NCBI GenBank assembly: GCA_009695535.1
Contig: SHZQ01000005.1
Location: forward strand, 1 to 35,908
Source of the DNA: Methyloglobulus sp.
GTDB taxonomy: Bacteria > Pseudomonadota > Gammaproteobacteria > Methylococcales > Methylomonadaceae
DNA length: 35,908 bases
Reading direction: 5' to 3'
Of this stretch, positions 6,790 to 18,536 are shown one piece after another. Below the pieces are notes generated by a model. The model ran no database searches. It was given only the letters and a program-made list of their open reading frames with translations, and had not been told where the DNA came from. Position 1 is the first letter of the stretch. Each line of letters begins with the position of its first letter. Both the position numbers and the translations under genes were made by a program.

Positions 6790-7205
6790 CTGCATACATC
6801 AAGTTGCAGGTCAAAGCAGGTGAAGCAAATCCAAGTCCGCCAGTAGGTCCTGCACTTGGTCAGCGCGGCGTAAACATCATGGAATTCTGTAAAGCGTTTA
6901 ACGCAAAGACTTCAGATGTCGAAAAAGGGTTGCCTTTGCCGGTAGTTATCACTGTGTACAGTGATCGTAGCTTCACCTTTATTACCAAAACACCACCAGC
7001 AACAATTCTCCTCAAAAAGGCACTGGGTCTGAAAAGTGGTAGTAGCAATCCAAACACCAAAAAAGTAGGGACTGTAACGGTCGCGCAGTTAGAAGAAATT
7101 GCGAAAACCAAAATGGAAGACCTGAATGCCGCAACTTTGGAAGCGGCCGTTAAAACGATAGCTGGCAGTGCGCGTAGCATGGGCCTGAATGTGGAGGGCT
7201 TATAA
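6774..7205 (+). CDS. rplK: 50S ribosomal protein L11
   Basis: L11 forms the GTPase-associated centre on 23S rRNA and is needed for RelA activation by uncharged tRNA. The protein has 143 residues (E. coli 142), with [35 protein letters not shown] at the N-terminal domain and the C-terminal rRNA-binding domain ending [12 protein letters not shown]. The ATG follows CGGAGAG. Its TAA overlaps the rplA ATG by one base (TAATG), implying coupling. Confidence 0.98.
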   Translation: MAKKITAYIKLQVKAGEANPSPPVGPALGQRGVNIMEFCKAFNAKTSDVEKGLPLPVVITVYSDRSFTFITKTPPATILLKKALGLKSGSSNPNTKKVGTVTVAQLEEIAKTKMEDLNAATLEAAVKTIAGSARSMGLNVEGL

Positions 7206-7900
7206 TGGCTAAGTTGACCAAAAAAGCGAAGATAATTAAGGCAAAAGTCGATAAGACCAAGCAATACTCAATTACCGAGGCGGTTCAGTTATTGAAAGAA
7301 CTCAGTACAGCGAAATTTGGCGAAGCGATTGATGTCAGCGTCAATTTAGGTGTTGATCCTCGCAAATCCGACCAAAACGTTCGTGGCGCAACCATATTGC
7401 CTAACGGAACTGGCAAAACCGTCAGGGTGGCAGTTTTCACCCAAGGTGCAAATGCTGAAGCCGCTAAAGCTGCTGGTGCCGATATAGTCGGTATGGATGA
7501 TTTAGGCGACTTAGTCAAAAAAGGCGAAATGAATTTTGACGTAGTTATTGCTTCTCCAGATGCGATGCGGGTTGTTGGTCAATTAGGCCAGATATTGGGT
7601 CCAAGAGGACTAATGCCTAATCCAAAAGTAGGTACAGTGACGACTGATGTTGCCACTGCGGTAAAAAATGCCAAGTCCGGTCAGGTACGTTATCGCACCG
7701 ATAAAGGTGGTATTATTCACTGTACGCTCGGTAAAGTTAGTTTTGATGCGGCATCTATTCAAGGCAACCTGGAAGCGTTGCTTACAGACTTGAAAAAGGC
7801 TAAACCAACCGCTGCAAAAGGCATTTACATCAAAAAAATTACGCTTTCTTCAACAATGGGTCCAGGGCTTTGGTTGGATCCTAGCAGTATCACCAGTTAA
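7205..7900 (+). CDS. rplA: 50S ribosomal protein L1
   Basis: L1 forms the mobile L1 stalk at the E site and in many bacteria represses its own rplKA mRNA. The protein has 231 residues, with [35 protein letters not shown], the central domain [10 protein letters not shown] and [22 protein letters not shown], and the last strand [15 protein letters not shown]. The last residues, [10 protein letters not shown], differ from the more usual VVDQ-type tail but the length is normal. It starts inside the rplK stop. Confidence 0.98.
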   Translation: MAKLTKKAKIIKAKVDKTKQYSITEAVQLLKELSTAKFGEAIDVSVNLGVDPRKSDQNVRGATILPNGTGKTVRVAVFTQGANAEAAKAAGADIVGMDDLGDLVKKGEMNFDVVIASPDAMRVVGQLGQILGPRGLMPNPKVGTVTTDVATAVKNAKSGQVRYRTDKGGIIHCTLGKVSFDAASIQGNLEALLTDLKKAKPTAAKGIYIKKITLSSTMGPGLWLDPSSITS

Positions 7901-7913
7901 GAAAAGAACTTTG

Positions 7914-8070
7914 GGTTGTCGGTAATCGACAACCGTCAAAGACCGCAGGAGTTGAAAAACTTAATATTTCCTGCGTAGACGGAAACCTGAACCTGATATA
8001 GGGAATGGAACCGTAGGGGTATCCATCTGGATATGTTTAAGACACTGAGGTGTCAGATAATAATGGGGGT
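7914..8070 (+). promoter_or_regulatory. Ribosomal protein L10 leader RNA
   Basis: The 175-base gap before rplJ contains GACCGCAGG...AAACTTAAT...CCTGCGTAGACGG...CCTGAAC, which closely matches the E. coli rplJ leader bound by the L10-(L7/L12) complex. CGCAGGA (7944-7950) pairs with TCCTGCG (7969-7975). An extra 8-bp hairpin GGTTGTCG/CGACAACC precedes it at 7914-7934. The leader allows excess L10 to repress rplJL translation. Confidence 0.85.
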
Positions 8071-8075
8071 CACCT

Positions 8076-8570
8076 GTGGCATTAAATTTAGAGGGTAAAA
8101 AAGCGGTAGTGGAAGAAGTTTCCAAATACGCCGCCAAAGCCCACTCTGCCGTGGCAGCAGAATACCGTGGTTTGACAGTTTCGGAATTTACAGAACTCCG
8201 TAAAACCGCCAGGGAAACCGGTGTTTATGTGCGTGTAGTAAAAAACACGCTGGCAAAAAGAGCGGTAGCAGGAACCGAGTTTGAGTGTATGGGAGATGCG
8301 CTAGTAGGTCCGCTACTGATTGCATTTTCTATGGAAGATCCAGGTTCTGCGGCACGTTTGATTAGCAATTTTTCAAAAGGTCATGACAAGCTAGTCACTA
8401 AAATAGTGGCGATTGGCGGGCAGTCTTATGGTGCGTCTGAGTTGGCACGTTTAGCGCGTCTACCAACGCGTGATCAAGGCATTAGCATGTTGATGTCAGT
8501 TATGAAAGCACCCGTTGAGAAGTTGGCTCGTACTCTGGCTGCAGTCAGAGATGAAAAACAAGCCGCGTAA
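8076..8570 (+). CDS. rplJ: 50S ribosomal protein L10
   Basis: L10 is the base of the L7/L12 stalk. The start is GTG at 8076, giving the conserved MALNLEGKKAVVEEV, with TGGGGGT as the ribosome site. The 164-residue protein shows AAEYRGLTVSEFTELRKTARETGVYVRVVKNTLAKRA and a C-terminal helix (from about residue 135) that binds L7/L12 dimers. It lies directly behind the L10 leader, consistent with autogenous control. Confidence 0.97.
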   Translation: MALNLEGKKAVVEEVSKYAAKAHSAVAAEYRGLTVSEFTELRKTARETGVYVRVVKNTLAKRAVAGTEFECMGDALVGPLLIAFSMEDPGSAARLISNFSKGHDKLVTKIVAIGGQSYGASELARLARLPTRDQGISMLMSVMKAPVEKLARTLAAVRDEKQAA

Positions 8571-8615
8571 ACTTTACTAAACCAGTTAAATATTTAAGAA
8601 TTCAGAGGAAATACA

Positions 8616-8984
8616 ATGGCAATTGGACAAGAAGACATCCTGGAAGCAGTTTCAAAAATGACTGTGATGGAAATTGTTGATTTAATTTCAGCAATGGAAG
8701 AAAAATTTGGCGTTTCAGCAGCAACCGCTGTTGCTGCTGCACCTACTGCTGCCGCCGCCGTGGTCGAGGAGCAAACAGAGTTTGATGTCATCATGACCAG
8801 CTTTGGTGAAAACAAGGTCGCAGTCATTAAAACAGTTCGTACCATTACTGGTCTGGGCTTAAAAGAAGCGAAAGATGCGGTTGAAGGTGTACCGACAACC
8901 ATTAAAGAAGGTGTGCCTAAAGCAGAAGCTGAAGATGTTAAGAAACAGCTTGTCGAAGCAGGCGCGACTGTTGATATTAAGTAA
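8616..8984 (+). CDS. rplL: 50S ribosomal protein L7/L12
   Basis: L7/L12 is the multicopy stalk protein that recruits and activates translation GTPases. It has 122 residues: N-terminal dimerisation helices ([27 protein letters not shown]), an Ala-rich hinge at about residues 38-52 ([15 protein letters not shown]) and the C-terminal factor-binding domain ([24 protein letters not shown]). The ribosome site is AGAGG. A terminator-like hairpin lies between it and rpoB. Confidence 0.98.
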   Translation: MAIGQEDILEAVSKMTVMEIVDLISAMEEKFGVSAATAVAAAPTAAAAVVEEQTEFDVIMTSFGENKVAVIKTVRTITGLGLKEAKDAVEGVPTTIKEGVPKAEAEDVKKQLVEAGATVDIK

Positions 8985-9024
8985 CCACTTAATGCAAGAC
9001 CAGGCTCCGGCCTGATAAAAACTC

Positions 9025-9055
9025 GGTCGGTGGCAATGTTGTCACCGACCTTTTT
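9025..9055 (+). terminator. rplL-rpoB attenuator
   Basis: GGTCGGTGGC (9025-9034) pairs with GTCACCGACC (9041-9050; nine Watson-Crick pairs and one G-T) around AATGTT, followed by five Ts. It sits in the 130-base rplL-rpoB gap, where E. coli has a partial terminator that lets only a fraction of polymerases enter rpoBC. Confidence 0.85.
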
Positions 9056-9114
9056 CTGTTTGCGTCAAGCGTACAGCAAAAAATAATTCACAGCGAAAAA
9101 GGTCTGGAAGCAAT

Positions 9115-12100
9115 ATGTCCTACTCTTTTACAGAAAAAAAGCGTATTCGAAATAACTTTGGGAAAAGTACAGAAGTACTTGAGGTTCCCTATCTCCTGGC
9201 AACTCAAATCAATTCTTATGCTGATTTTTTACAGGCAGATTTACCGCCTTTAAAACGCATAGACAATGGTTTACATGCAGCATTTTCCAGTGTTTTTCCT
9301 ATAGAAAGTCATTCCGGCTATGCAGTTCTGGAGTACATCAGTTATCGATTAGGCGAGCCCACTTTTGATGTAAGAGAGTGCCAGCAACGTGGGGCGACTT
9401 ACGCCGCACCATTGCGTGTGTTGGTGCGCTTGGTAATCTACGATAAAGAATCTGCTGTCAGCGCGAAGGTCGTTAAAGACATCCGCGAGCAAGAAGTCTT
9501 TATGGGCGAATTGCCACTGATGACTGATAACGGCACGTTCGTTATTAACGGAACTGAGCGCGTAGTCGTTTCTCAGTTGCACCGTTCACCTGGCGTGTTC
9601 TTCGATCATGACAAAGGCAAAACTCACTCATCGGGTAAGTTGCTGTTTAATGCCCGTGTCATTCCTTATCGCGGTTCATGGCTGGATTTTGAATTCGATC
9701 ACAAAGACTGTGTATACGTCCGTATAGATCGCCGCAGGAAAATACCTGCAACTATTTTATTAAGGGCTTTGGGCTACAACAACGAAGAATTAATCAATAT
9801 TTTCTTCGATACCAACCATTTCACCTTAAGTTCTGAAAAATGTTCGTTCCACATCATTCCAGACCGGATGCGCGGAGAAATCGCAGCGTTCGACATCAAG
9901 CATGATGATAAAATTTTGGTAGAAGAGGGTCGCAGAATCACTGCCAAGCACATCCGTGAAATGGTTAAAGCTGGCCTTGCTGAAGTTGAAGTGCCGAGGG
10001 AATATCTTGTCGGCAAGATCATCGGTCATAACCTTATCGATCCAAATACCGGTGAGCTGGTGGCCAAAGTCAATGATGAGTTGACCATAGCAATGCTAGA
10101 TCGTTGTATTGCAAACGGCATTACGGAAATAAATACCCTGTTTGTCAATGACTTGGACAACGGTCCGTATATGTCTAACGCAATGCGCTTGGATGCAACC
10201 ACAAATACCCTTGAGGCATTGGTTGAAATTTATCGCATGATGCGTCCTGGTGAGCCACCGACCAAAGATTCTGCTGAAAACCTGTTCAAAAACCTGTTTT
10301 TTACTGACGAAAGATATGATTTATCGAATGTTGGTCGAATGAAGTTTAATCGACGGCTGGGTCGTCAGGAGATTACTGGCCCAGGGACATTAACTAATGA
10401 AGATATTATTGATGTACTTAAAGAGCTAATCAACATCCGTAATGGTGACGGCAGCGTAGACGACATCGACCATTTAGGTAACAGACGCGTACGTTCTGTT
10501 GGCGAAATGATTGAAAACCAGTTCCGCGTGGGTTTGGTCAGGGTCGAAAGAGCCGTTAAAGAAAGGCTGACGCTAGCCGATTCAGAAGGTTTGGTGCCGC
10601 AAGAAATTATCAATGCGAAACCAGTATCTGCGGCGGTAAAAGAGTTTTTTGGTTCCAGTCAGCTTTCGCAGTTCATGGATCAAAATAATCCATTATCGCA
10701 AGTGACTCATAAGCGCCGTGTTTCGGCATTAGGACCAGGCGGTTTGGCGCGGGAACGTGCAGGGTTTGAAGTGCGTGACGTACATGCCACCCATTACGGT
10801 CGAGTATGTCCTATTGAAACGCCAGAAGGTCCAAACATCGGCTTGATAAATTCCTTGTCGGTCTATGCTAGAACCAACAACTATGGCTTCTTGGAAACGC
10901 CTTATCGAAAAGTGATTGATGGCAAAGTAACCGATCAAGTCGATTATTTGTCGGCTATCGAAGAAGGCGAGTTTGTTATTGCTCAGGCCAGTGTTGCCGT
11001 TGACAAGAAAGGAACGCTGGTCGATGGGTTGGTTTCATGTCGTCATAAAGATGAATTTACTTTGGCTATGTCCGATACCGTTCAGTACATGGACGTGTCT
11101 TCAAAGCAAATTGTATCGGTAGCCGCATCCATCATTCCATTTTTGGAGCATGACGATGCTAACCGTGCGCTGATGGGTTCCAACATGCAGCGTCAGGCTG
11201 TGCCCACGCTTAGGGCTGAGAAGCCTTTGGTCGGTACCGGTATGGAGCGGACGGTCGCGAAAGATTCTGGTGTAACTGTTGTTGCGGCGCGAGGTGGAAG
11301 CATTGAAGCCGTTGACGCTGCCAGAATCGTAGTGCGTGTAAATGACACCGAAACGGAAACCGGTACTCCTGGTGTTGATATTTATAACCTGACTAAATAT
11401 ACAAGGTCAAATCAAAATACCTGTATTAATCAGAAGCCGCTCGTTAAAAAAGGCGACATCGTTAATGCCGGCGATATTATGGCGGATGGTCCGTCCACTG
11501 ATATGGGTGAGTTGGCATTAGGGCAAAATATGCTGGTCGCTTTCATGCCTTGGAATGGTTACAACTTCGAGGATTCGATTCTGGTTTCAGAGCGGGTGGT
11601 CAAAGAAGACCGTTTCACCACCATTCATATTGAAGAAAAAACCTGTGTCGCACGCGATACCAAGCACAGCCCAGAAGAAATAACTGCCGACATCCCTAAT
11701 GTCAGCGAAGAAGCTTTATCTAAACTCGATGAGTCTGGCATTGTTTACGTTGGTGCTGAAGTCAAAGGTGGCGATATTCTGGTCGGCAAAGTCACGCCCA
11801 AGGGCGAGACTCAGTTAACACCGGAAGAAAAATTGCTACGCGCTATTTTTGGTGAAAAAGCCGCTGACGTAAAAGACACTTCCTTGCGCGTACCTGGCAG
11901 TATTGAAGGAACCGTTATCGACGTGCAGGTATTTACCCGCGATGGAGTCAAGAAAGATAAGCGTGCGCTGGACATTGAAGATCAAGAAATCAAGCGTTAT
12001 AGAAAGGATTTGGACGATCAACTGAAAATTCTGGAAGGCGATATTTTTGCTCGTGTAGCCAAGTTATTGTTGGGTAAAGATGTAAAATCAGGCCCAGGAC

Positions 12101-13191
12101 AGTTGAGGGCCGGTGCTGAAATTACGCAAATCTATTTGGATAGCCTAAAGCATTCAGAATGGTTGAAGATCAAAATGAAAGACGAAGACTTGAATGTTCA
12201 GCTTGAGTTGGTCGTTTTACAGGTTGAGCAGCAACGTAAAGCGTTTGATGAAAAGTTTGAGATAAAACGCAAAAAAATCACTATGGGTGATGATTTGCCA
12301 CCAGGCGTACTCAAGATGGTCAAGGTTTATCTGGCAGTCAAAAGGCGTATTCAGCCAGGTGATAAAATGGCTGGACGACACGGAAACAAAGGCGTTATCT
12401 CCATGATTCGCCCAATTGAAGATATGCCATATACGGCTGACGGTAATCCTGTCGATATTGTATTGAATCCGCTGGGCGTGCCGTCTCGTATGAACGTCGG
12501 TCAGGTGCTGGAAACGCATCTTGGTTGGGCGGCTAAGGGATTGGGCATCAAAATTGGTAAAATGTTGGAAGCAAGAGCCAAAGTTGTCGAAATCAGAGAG
12601 TTCCTAGACAAGATTTACAACGGTAGTGGTCGTAAAGAGGATCTGGATTCATTCTCGGATCAAGAGATCATCGAAATGGCTACCAACTTGATTGATGGTG
12701 TGCCGATGGCGACACCTGTATTCGACGGCGCAAGTGAAGATGAAATTCGCGCAATGTTGAGATTGGCTGATCTTCCCGAATGCGGTCAAGTTACCTTATA
12801 CGATGGCTTGACGGGTGAGCCTTTTGAGCGTCAGGTTACGGTCGGTTATATGTATATGCTGAAGTTGAACCATTTGGTAGACGACAAGATGCACGCCCGT
12901 TCAACCGGCCCTTACAGCCTTGTTACGCAACAGCCATTGGGTGGTAAAGCACAGTTTGGTGGACAACGATTCGGTGAAATGGAAGTCTGGGCGTTGGAAG
13001 CTTATGGCGCGGCGCATACCTTACAGGAAATGCTTACCGTTAAATCTGACGATGTCACAGGTAGAACGCGTATGTATAAAAACATTGTCGATGGCGATCA
13101 CAAAATGGAAGCCGGAATGCCGGAATCGTTTAATGTTCTGATTAAAGAAATCCGTTCGTTGGCGGTCAATATAGAGTTGCAGCGGGAATAA
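9115..13191 (+). CDS. rpoB: DNA-directed RNA polymerase subunit beta
   Basis: RpoB builds the RNA polymerase active-site cleft with RpoC. The 1358-residue protein (E. coli 1342) begins [17 protein letters not shown] and is collinear with the gammaproteobacterial form. The rifampicin region [25 protein letters not shown] lies near residues 511-535, with Asp, His and Ser at the positions equal to E. coli 516, 526 and 531, all of the sensitive type. [13 protein letters not shown] and the C-terminal [25 protein letters not shown] are intact. The ATG follows GGAAG-type purines. It is separated from rplL by an attenuator and from rpoC by 72 bases. Confidence 0.99.
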   Translation: MSYSFTEKKRIRNNFGKSTEVLEVPYLLATQINSYADFLQADLPPLKRIDNGLHAAFSSVFPIESHSGYAVLEYISYRLGEPTFDVRECQQRGATYAAPLRVLVRLVIYDKESAVSAKVVKDIREQEVFMGELPLMTDNGTFVINGTERVVVSQLHRSPGVFFDHDKGKTHSSGKLLFNARVIPYRGSWLDFEFDHKDCVYVRIDRRRKIPATILLRALGYNNEELINIFFDTNHFTLSSEKCSFHIIPDRMRGEIAAFDIKHDDKILVEEGRRITAKHIREMVKAGLAEVEVPREYLVGKIIGHNLIDPNTGELVAKVNDELTIAMLDRCIANGITEINTLFVNDLDNGPYMSNAMRLDATTNTLEALVEIYRMMRPGEPPTKDSAENLFKNLFFTDERYDLSNVGRMKFNRRLGRQEITGPGTLTNEDIIDVLKELINIRNGDGSVDDIDHLGNRRVRSVGEMIENQFRVGLVRVERAVKERLTLADSEGLVPQEIINAKPVSAAVKEFFGSSQLSQFMDQNNPLSQVTHKRRVSALGPGGLARERAGFEVRDVHATHYGRVCPIETPEGPNIGLINSLSVYARTNNYGFLETPYRKVIDGKVTDQVDYLSAIEEGEFVIAQASVAVDKKGTLVDGLVSCRHKDEFTLAMSDTVQYMDVSSKQIVSVAASIIPFLEHDDANRALMGSNMQRQAVPTLRAEKPLVGTGMERTVAKDSGVTVVAARGGSIEAVDAARIVVRVNDTETETGTPGVDIYNLTKYTRSNQNTCINQKPLVKKGDIVNAGDIMADGPSTDMGELALGQNMLVAFMPWNGYNFEDSILVSERVVKEDRFTTIHIEEKTCVARDTKHSPEEITADIPNVSEEALSKLDESGIVYVGAEVKGGDILVGKVTPKGETQLTPEEKLLRAIFGEKAADVKDTSLRVPGSIEGTVIDVQVFTRDGVKKDKRALDIEDQEIKRYRKDLDDQLKILEGDIFARVAKLLLGKDVKSGPGQLRAGAEITQIYLDSLKHSEWLKIKMKDEDLNVQLELVVLQVEQQRKAFDEKFEIKRKKITMGDDLPPGVLKMVKVYLAVKRRIQPGDKMAGRHGNKGVISMIRPIEDMPYTADGNPVDIVLNPLGVPSRMNVGQVLETHLGWAAKGLGIKIGKMLEARAKVVEIREFLDKIYNGSGRKEDLDSFSDQEIIEMATNLIDGVPMATPVFDGASEDEIRAMLRLADLPECGQVTLYDGLTGEPFERQVTVGYMYMLKLNHLVDDKMHARSTGPYSLVTQQPLGGKAQFGGQRFGEMEVWALEAYGAAHTLQEMLTVKSDDVTGRTRMYKNIVDGDHKMEAGMPESFNVLIKEIRSLAVNIELQRE

Positions 13192-13263
13192 TAACCCTAG
13201 TGTGCAAACTAACTGACAGCTTGTTCTGGAACCTACCAGAAAATACTTAAAGAGGATAAATTC

Positions 13264-16200
13264 TTGAAAGATTTAATGAATTTCTTAAAGCGCCAAGGGC
13301 GTTCGGATGATTTCGACGGTATTCGTATCGGCTTGGCTTCGCCTGACATGATTCGTTCGTGGTCGTATGGCGAAGTAAAAAAACCGGAAACAATCAATTA
13401 CCGTACCTTCAAGCCAGAGCGGGATGGTTTATTCTGTGCGAAAATTTTTGGCCCAGTCAGCGACTATGAATGCTTATGTGGTAAATATAAGCGTCTAAAG
13501 CATCGCGGCGTAATCTGTGAAAAGTGCGGCGTTGAAGTCACGCTTTCTAAAGTACGTCGTGAGCGGATGGGTCATATTGACCTAGCTAGTCCGGTTGCCC
13601 ACATCTGGTTTTTAAAATCGCTGCCTTCTCGTATCGCTTTGTTGCTAGATATGACGTTACGTGAGATTGAGCGCGTCCTGTATTTTGAATCCTTCGTTAT
13701 TCTAGATTCAGGCACAACCCCATTGAATAAAGGTCAATTGTTGACGGATGATGAATATCTGGATGCAGTCGAGCAGTATGGTGATGATTTCACTGCAAAA
13801 ATGGGTGCGGAAGCCATTTACGACTTGTTAAAATCTATTGATTTAAAAGAAGTTGTCGGCATTTTGAAGGAAGATATTGGTGCGACTAGCTCAGAAACCA
13901 AAATCAAAAAGCTGTCAAAACGTTTGCGAGTTATGGACGCGCTGATTGCTTCCAAAAATCGTCCTGAGTGGATGATTCTAAAAGTATTGCCAGTATTGCC
14001 GCCAGAATTACGTCCCTTAGTTCCTTTGGATGGTGGTCGTTTTGCAACTTCTGACCTGAATGATTTGTATCGTCGGGTCATTAACCGAAACAATCGGTTA
14101 AACCGCTTGCTGGATTTGAGTGCGCCAGACATTATCGTCCGTAACGAAAAACGTATGTTGCAGGAATCTGTTGATGCGTTACTAGATAATGGTCGTCGTG
14201 GACGAGCCATTACCGGTACCAACAGAAGACCGCTGAAATCTCTTGCCGATATGATTAAAGGCAAACAAGGACGATTCAGGCAGAATTTGCTCGGCAAACG
14301 TGTCGATTATTCAGGCCGTTCGGTTATTGTGGTGGGGCCAACATTAAGGCTTCATCAATGTGGCTTGCCTAAAAAAATGGCGCTGGAGCTATTCAAACCG
14401 TTTATTTTTAGCAAATTGCAATTTCGTGGTCTTGCTACGACCATTAAAGCCGCAAAGAAAATGGTTGAAAGAGAAGGTCACGAAGTTTGGGACATTCTCG
14501 AAGAAGTCATCCGCGAACACCCGATTCTATTAAACCGCGCACCAACTTTGCATAGGCTTGGAATTCAAGCGTTCGAGCCGATCTTGATCGAAGGTAAAGC
14601 CATTCAGCTTCATCCATTAGTCTGTAGTGCATTTAACGCTGACTTTGACGGCGATCAGATGGCGGTACATATTCCACTGTCAATCGAAGCGCAGTTAGAA
14701 GCGCGGACATTAATGATGGCGACAAACAATATTTTGTCTCCAGCCAATGGTGAGCCTGTTATTAACCCGTCGCAAGACGTGGTATTAGGGTTGTATTACA
14801 TCAGCCGCGAAAAAATCAATGCTAAAGGTGATGGCAGTATTTTTGGTAGTATTGGTGAAGTTCATAAGGCTTTGCTTGCCAAATCTGTTGAATTACAATC
14901 AAAAATTCAGCTACGCATTACTGAAAAAACCACTAATGAAAAAGGCGAAATTGAGAGCAAAACACATCGGGTATCCACTACCGTTGGTCGTGCTTTAATC
15001 TGGGAAGTTGTGCCTGATCGTATGCCGTTTGACATAGTTAACTGCGATATGACCAAGAAGAACATTTCGCGCATGATCAATTACAGTTACCGTCATTTGG
15101 GTAACAAAGACACGGTTGTCCTTGCTGACCAGATCATGTACCTGGGTTTCCGGTATGCGACGATTTCGGGTGTGTCTTTCGGTATTGAAGACATGCAAAT
15201 ACCTGCTAAAAAAGCCGACATTATCAAAGCGGCGGAATCAGAAGTGGGCGAGATTCAATCCCAATATGCCTCTGGATTGGTAACCGACGGCGAACGCTAT
15301 AACAAAGTTGTCGATATTTGGTCTCATGCGAACGACCAAGTCGCTAAAGTGATGATGGACGGTTTGGGTGAAGAATCTGTCGTCGATGCGGATGGCAAAA
15401 CCGTTAAGCAGAAATCATTTAACTCTATCTTTATGATGGCGGAGTCGGGTGCTAGGGGTTCGGCAGCGCAAATCCGGCAGTTGGCGGGTATGCGCGGACT
15501 GATGGCGAAACCGGATGGTTCAATTATTGAAACACCGATTACCGCAAACTTTAGGGAAGGGCTTGATGTACTTCAATACTTCATCTCAACGCACGGTGCG
15601 CGTAAAGGTTTGGCCGATACCGCATTAAAAACTGCAAACTCTGGTTATTTGACACGTAGGCTGGTGGATGTCGCGCAGGATCTGGTGATTACTGGACAAG
15701 ATTGCGGAACGTCCGATGGTTTAATCATGACCCCTATCATTGAAGGGGGTGATGTTGTAGAGCCGCTTGCAGAGCGTGTGTTAGGCCGGATTGTTGCCGT
15801 TGATGTCATGGATGCAACGGGTGAAAGCCTTGTTGTGCCTAGAGGCACTTTGCTTGATGAGCATTGGGTTGCTGTGTTGGATGAGCACAGTGTGGATCAG
15901 GTTTTGGTTCGCTCAATTATTACCTGTGAAAACAGACACGGGGTTTGTGTTGCTTGTTATGGTCGTGATCTGGGTCGTGGGCATTTGGTCAATATTGGTG
16001 AAGCAGTTGGCGTTATTGCTGCACAGTCAATTGGTGAACCAGGTACGCAGTTGACTATGCGGACATTCCATATTGGTGGTGCGGCATCTAGGTCTGCAAC
16101 AATCAATAATGTGCAAGTCAAATCAGCAGGAACTTTGCGGCTAAACAACTTGAAGTCGGTAATTAACCGCGAAGGCAATCTCATCGCGGTGTCAAGATCG

Positions 16201-17469
16201 GGTGAAGTAGGTCTGGTTGATGATTACGGACGGGAGCGGGAGCGTTATAAAATCCCTTACGGTGCTGTACTTTCAGTTAAGGAAGGCGATAAAGTTAATG
16301 CCGGCGATATTATAGTAAATTGGGATCCGCACACGCATCCAGTTATTACCGAAGTTGAAGGTTTTGTCGAAATGTTCCATTTTGTTGACGGTGTGACCGT
16401 ACAAAAGCAATCTGACGAAGTAACGGGATTGAGTGCAATGGTGGTTACTGATCCCAAGCAACGAGGTAGTGCGGGTAAGGAATTAAGGCCAATGGTGAAA
16501 CTGATAGATGCAAGTGGCAACACTATCTATCTGCCTGGCACTGAAATTCCAGCACAATACTTTTTGCCGACGGGAGCTATCGTAGGGATTAAAGACGGTG
16601 GTGAAGTGAAGGTCGGTGACGTTCTCGCCAGGATTCCTCAAGAATCCAGTAAAACCAGAGATATTACCGGTGGTTTGCCACGCGTAGCCGATTTGTTTGA
16701 AGCACGTAAGACCAAAGATCCGGCGATATTGGCGGAAACCAGCGGAACGATTTCATTTGGTAAAGAAACCAAAGGCAAGCAGCGCGTTATTATTACCGAT
16801 GCAACTGGCGAACAGGTAGAAACACTGATTTCAAAATGGCGGCATATTACCGTATTTGAAGGTGAGTACGTCGAAAAAGGCGAGACGATTGCTGAAGGTG
16901 AGTTAACGCCGCATGATATTCTCAGATTGCGAGGTGTTGAAGAATTGGCTAACTATTTAGTCAAAGAAATTCAGGACGTATACCGTTTGCAAGGGGTTAA
17001 GATTAACGATAAGCATATCGAAGGCATCATTCGTCAGATGCTAAGAAAAGTCGAGATTACCGCACCTGGAGACACCTTATTCATGAAGGGGGATCAAGTC
17101 GAGCGTGCTGCCCTACGGGAAGAAAACGACAAGATTGAACGGGAAGGAAAAATTCCGGCAAGCTATGAGTCGATACTGTTAGGTATTACCAAAGCGTCAC
17201 TGGCGACAGAATCGTTCATATCGGCCGCTTCATTCCAGGAAACCACCCGTGTTTTAACCGATGCGGCAGTGCGCGGCCTGAGTGATAGCTTGCAGGGACT
17301 GAAAGAGAATGTGATCGTGGGTCGATTGATACCCGCAGGAACAGGTTTGGCTTATCATGAAGCCAGAAAAAATAGACTGGCGCAGAGTCAAATCATCGAC
17401 ACTGAGTCGGCATCGACTGTTGATGCAGATGATGTGGAAGAAGCGCTCAAGCAAGCATTAAATATTTAG
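13264..17469 (+). CDS. rpoC: DNA-directed RNA polymerase subunit beta'
   Basis: RpoC carries the catalytic Mg of RNA polymerase. The start is TTG at 13264 after AAAGAGG, giving [12 protein letters not shown], which matches E. coli MKDLLKFLK. The first zinc site [22 protein letters not shown] (Cys 70, 72, 85, 88 by alignment) and the catalytic NADFDGDQM with Asp 460, 462 and 464 sit at the same numbers as in E. coli. The second zinc site uses DCGT and [16 protein letters not shown], followed by the trigger loop [12 protein letters not shown]. Length is 1401 residues (E. coli 1407). It is intact and followed by a new promoter for the str genes. Confidence 0.99.
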   Translation: MKDLMNFLKRQGRSDDFDGIRIGLASPDMIRSWSYGEVKKPETINYRTFKPERDGLFCAKIFGPVSDYECLCGKYKRLKHRGVICEKCGVEVTLSKVRRERMGHIDLASPVAHIWFLKSLPSRIALLLDMTLREIERVLYFESFVILDSGTTPLNKGQLLTDDEYLDAVEQYGDDFTAKMGAEAIYDLLKSIDLKEVVGILKEDIGATSSETKIKKLSKRLRVMDALIASKNRPEWMILKVLPVLPPELRPLVPLDGGRFATSDLNDLYRRVINRNNRLNRLLDLSAPDIIVRNEKRMLQESVDALLDNGRRGRAITGTNRRPLKSLADMIKGKQGRFRQNLLGKRVDYSGRSVIVVGPTLRLHQCGLPKKMALELFKPFIFSKLQFRGLATTIKAAKKMVEREGHEVWDILEEVIREHPILLNRAPTLHRLGIQAFEPILIEGKAIQLHPLVCSAFNADFDGDQMAVHIPLSIEAQLEARTLMMATNNILSPANGEPVINPSQDVVLGLYYISREKINAKGDGSIFGSIGEVHKALLAKSVELQSKIQLRITEKTTNEKGEIESKTHRVSTTVGRALIWEVVPDRMPFDIVNCDMTKKNISRMINYSYRHLGNKDTVVLADQIMYLGFRYATISGVSFGIEDMQIPAKKADIIKAAESEVGEIQSQYASGLVTDGERYNKVVDIWSHANDQVAKVMMDGLGEESVVDADGKTVKQKSFNSIFMMAESGARGSAAQIRQLAGMRGLMAKPDGSIIETPITANFREGLDVLQYFISTHGARKGLADTALKTANSGYLTRRLVDVAQDLVITGQDCGTSDGLIMTPIIEGGDVVEPLAERVLGRIVAVDVMDATGESLVVPRGTLLDEHWVAVLDEHSVDQVLVRSIITCENRHGVCVACYGRDLGRGHLVNIGEAVGVIAAQSIGEPGTQLTMRTFHIGGAASRSATINNVQVKSAGTLRLNNLKSVINREGNLIAVSRSGEVGLVDDYGRERERYKIPYGAVLSVKEGDKVNAGDIIVNWDPHTHPVITEVEGFVEMFHFVDGVTVQKQSDEVTGLSAMVVTDPKQRGSAGKELRPMVKLIDASGNTIYLPGTEIPAQYFLPTGAIVGIKDGGEVKVGDVLARIPQESSKTRDITGGLPRVADLFEARKTKDPAILAETSGTISFGKETKGKQRVIITDATGEQVETLISKWRHITVFEGEYVEKGETIAEGELTPHDILRLRGVEELANYLVKEIQDVYRLQGVKINDKHIEGIIRQMLRKVEITAPGDTLFMKGDQVERAALREENDKIEREGKIPASYESILLGITKASLATESFISAASFQETTRVLTDAAVRGLSDSLQGLKENVIVGRLIPAGTGLAYHEARKNRLAQSQIIDTESASTVDADDVEEALKQALNI

Positions 17470-17492
17470 TGATATAAACCAATAAATTCAGC

Positions 17493-17521
17493 TTGACCTC
17501 AATATTGTTAACAAGTATCAT
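17493..17521 (+). promoter_or_regulatory. Promoter of the str operon (rpsL)
   Basis: -35 TTGACC (17493-17498), a 17-base spacer and -10 TATCAT (17516-17521) lie 24 bases after the rpoC stop. The predicted start near 17528 leaves a leader of roughly 117 bases before rpsL, holding the imperfect hairpin GCTTAAG-TA-CTTGAGC. This is the last clear promoter I see before the rplQ terminator. Confidence 0.75.
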
Positions 17522-17644
17522 GCTCTGCTCACATGGGCTTAAGTACTTGAGCTAAGTCGGATACTATTTAGCCGTTAGCATTGTTGGGATTGGCGGTTTA
17601 TTTAATGTTAAGACACCTATACTGAATTCGGAGTAAAGAAAAAT

Positions 17645-18022
17645 ATGGCCACGATCAACCAATTGGTTCGTAAGCCGCGTGCTAAAAGAATAGAAAAAAG
17701 CAACGTCCCTGCATTGGAGGCTTGTCCGCAACGCAGAGGTGTATGTACGCGTGTTTATACAACGACACCAAAGAAGCCAAACTCGGCGCTTCGTAAAGTT
17801 GCTAGGGTAAGACTTACCAACGGCGCAGAGGTCAGTAGTTATATTGGTGGTGAAGGGCATAATCTGCAAGAGCATTCCGTGGTCTTAATCAGGGGTGGTC
17901 GGGTAAAGGATTTGCCTGGTGTTCGGTATCACGTAGTACGTGGTAGCTTGGATGCGTCAGGTGTAAACAATAGGAAGTGCGGTCGTTCCAAATACGGAAC
18001 AAAGCGTCCCAAAGGCAAATAA
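17645..18022 (+). CDS. rpsL: 30S ribosomal protein S12
   Basis: S12 sits at the decoding centre and controls accuracy. The 125-residue protein has [13 protein letters not shown] (Lys 43, Lys 44) and [13 protein letters not shown] (Lys 88, Asp 89), the wild-type streptomycin-sensitive residues; Asp 89 is the usual methylthiolation site. The ATG follows CGGAGTAAAG. First gene of the str operon, followed by rpsG after 14 bases. Confidence 0.98.
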   Translation: MATINQLVRKPRAKRIEKSNVPALEACPQRRGVCTRVYTTTPKKPNSALRKVARVRLTNGAEVSSYIGGEGHNLQEHSVVLIRGGRVKDLPGVRYHVVRGSLDASGVNNRKCGRSKYGTKRPKGK

Positions 18023-18033
18023 AATGTTGGTGA

Positions 18034-18507
<474 letters not shown>

Positions 18508-18536
18508 AGAAACAAGATAAAACCCAGGCTTTAACG

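Noticed and set aside
14995-15198. Antisense ORFs inside rpoC and other large genes
   Set aside because: They are shadows of strongly conserved coding frames, with no initiation signals or recognisable products.
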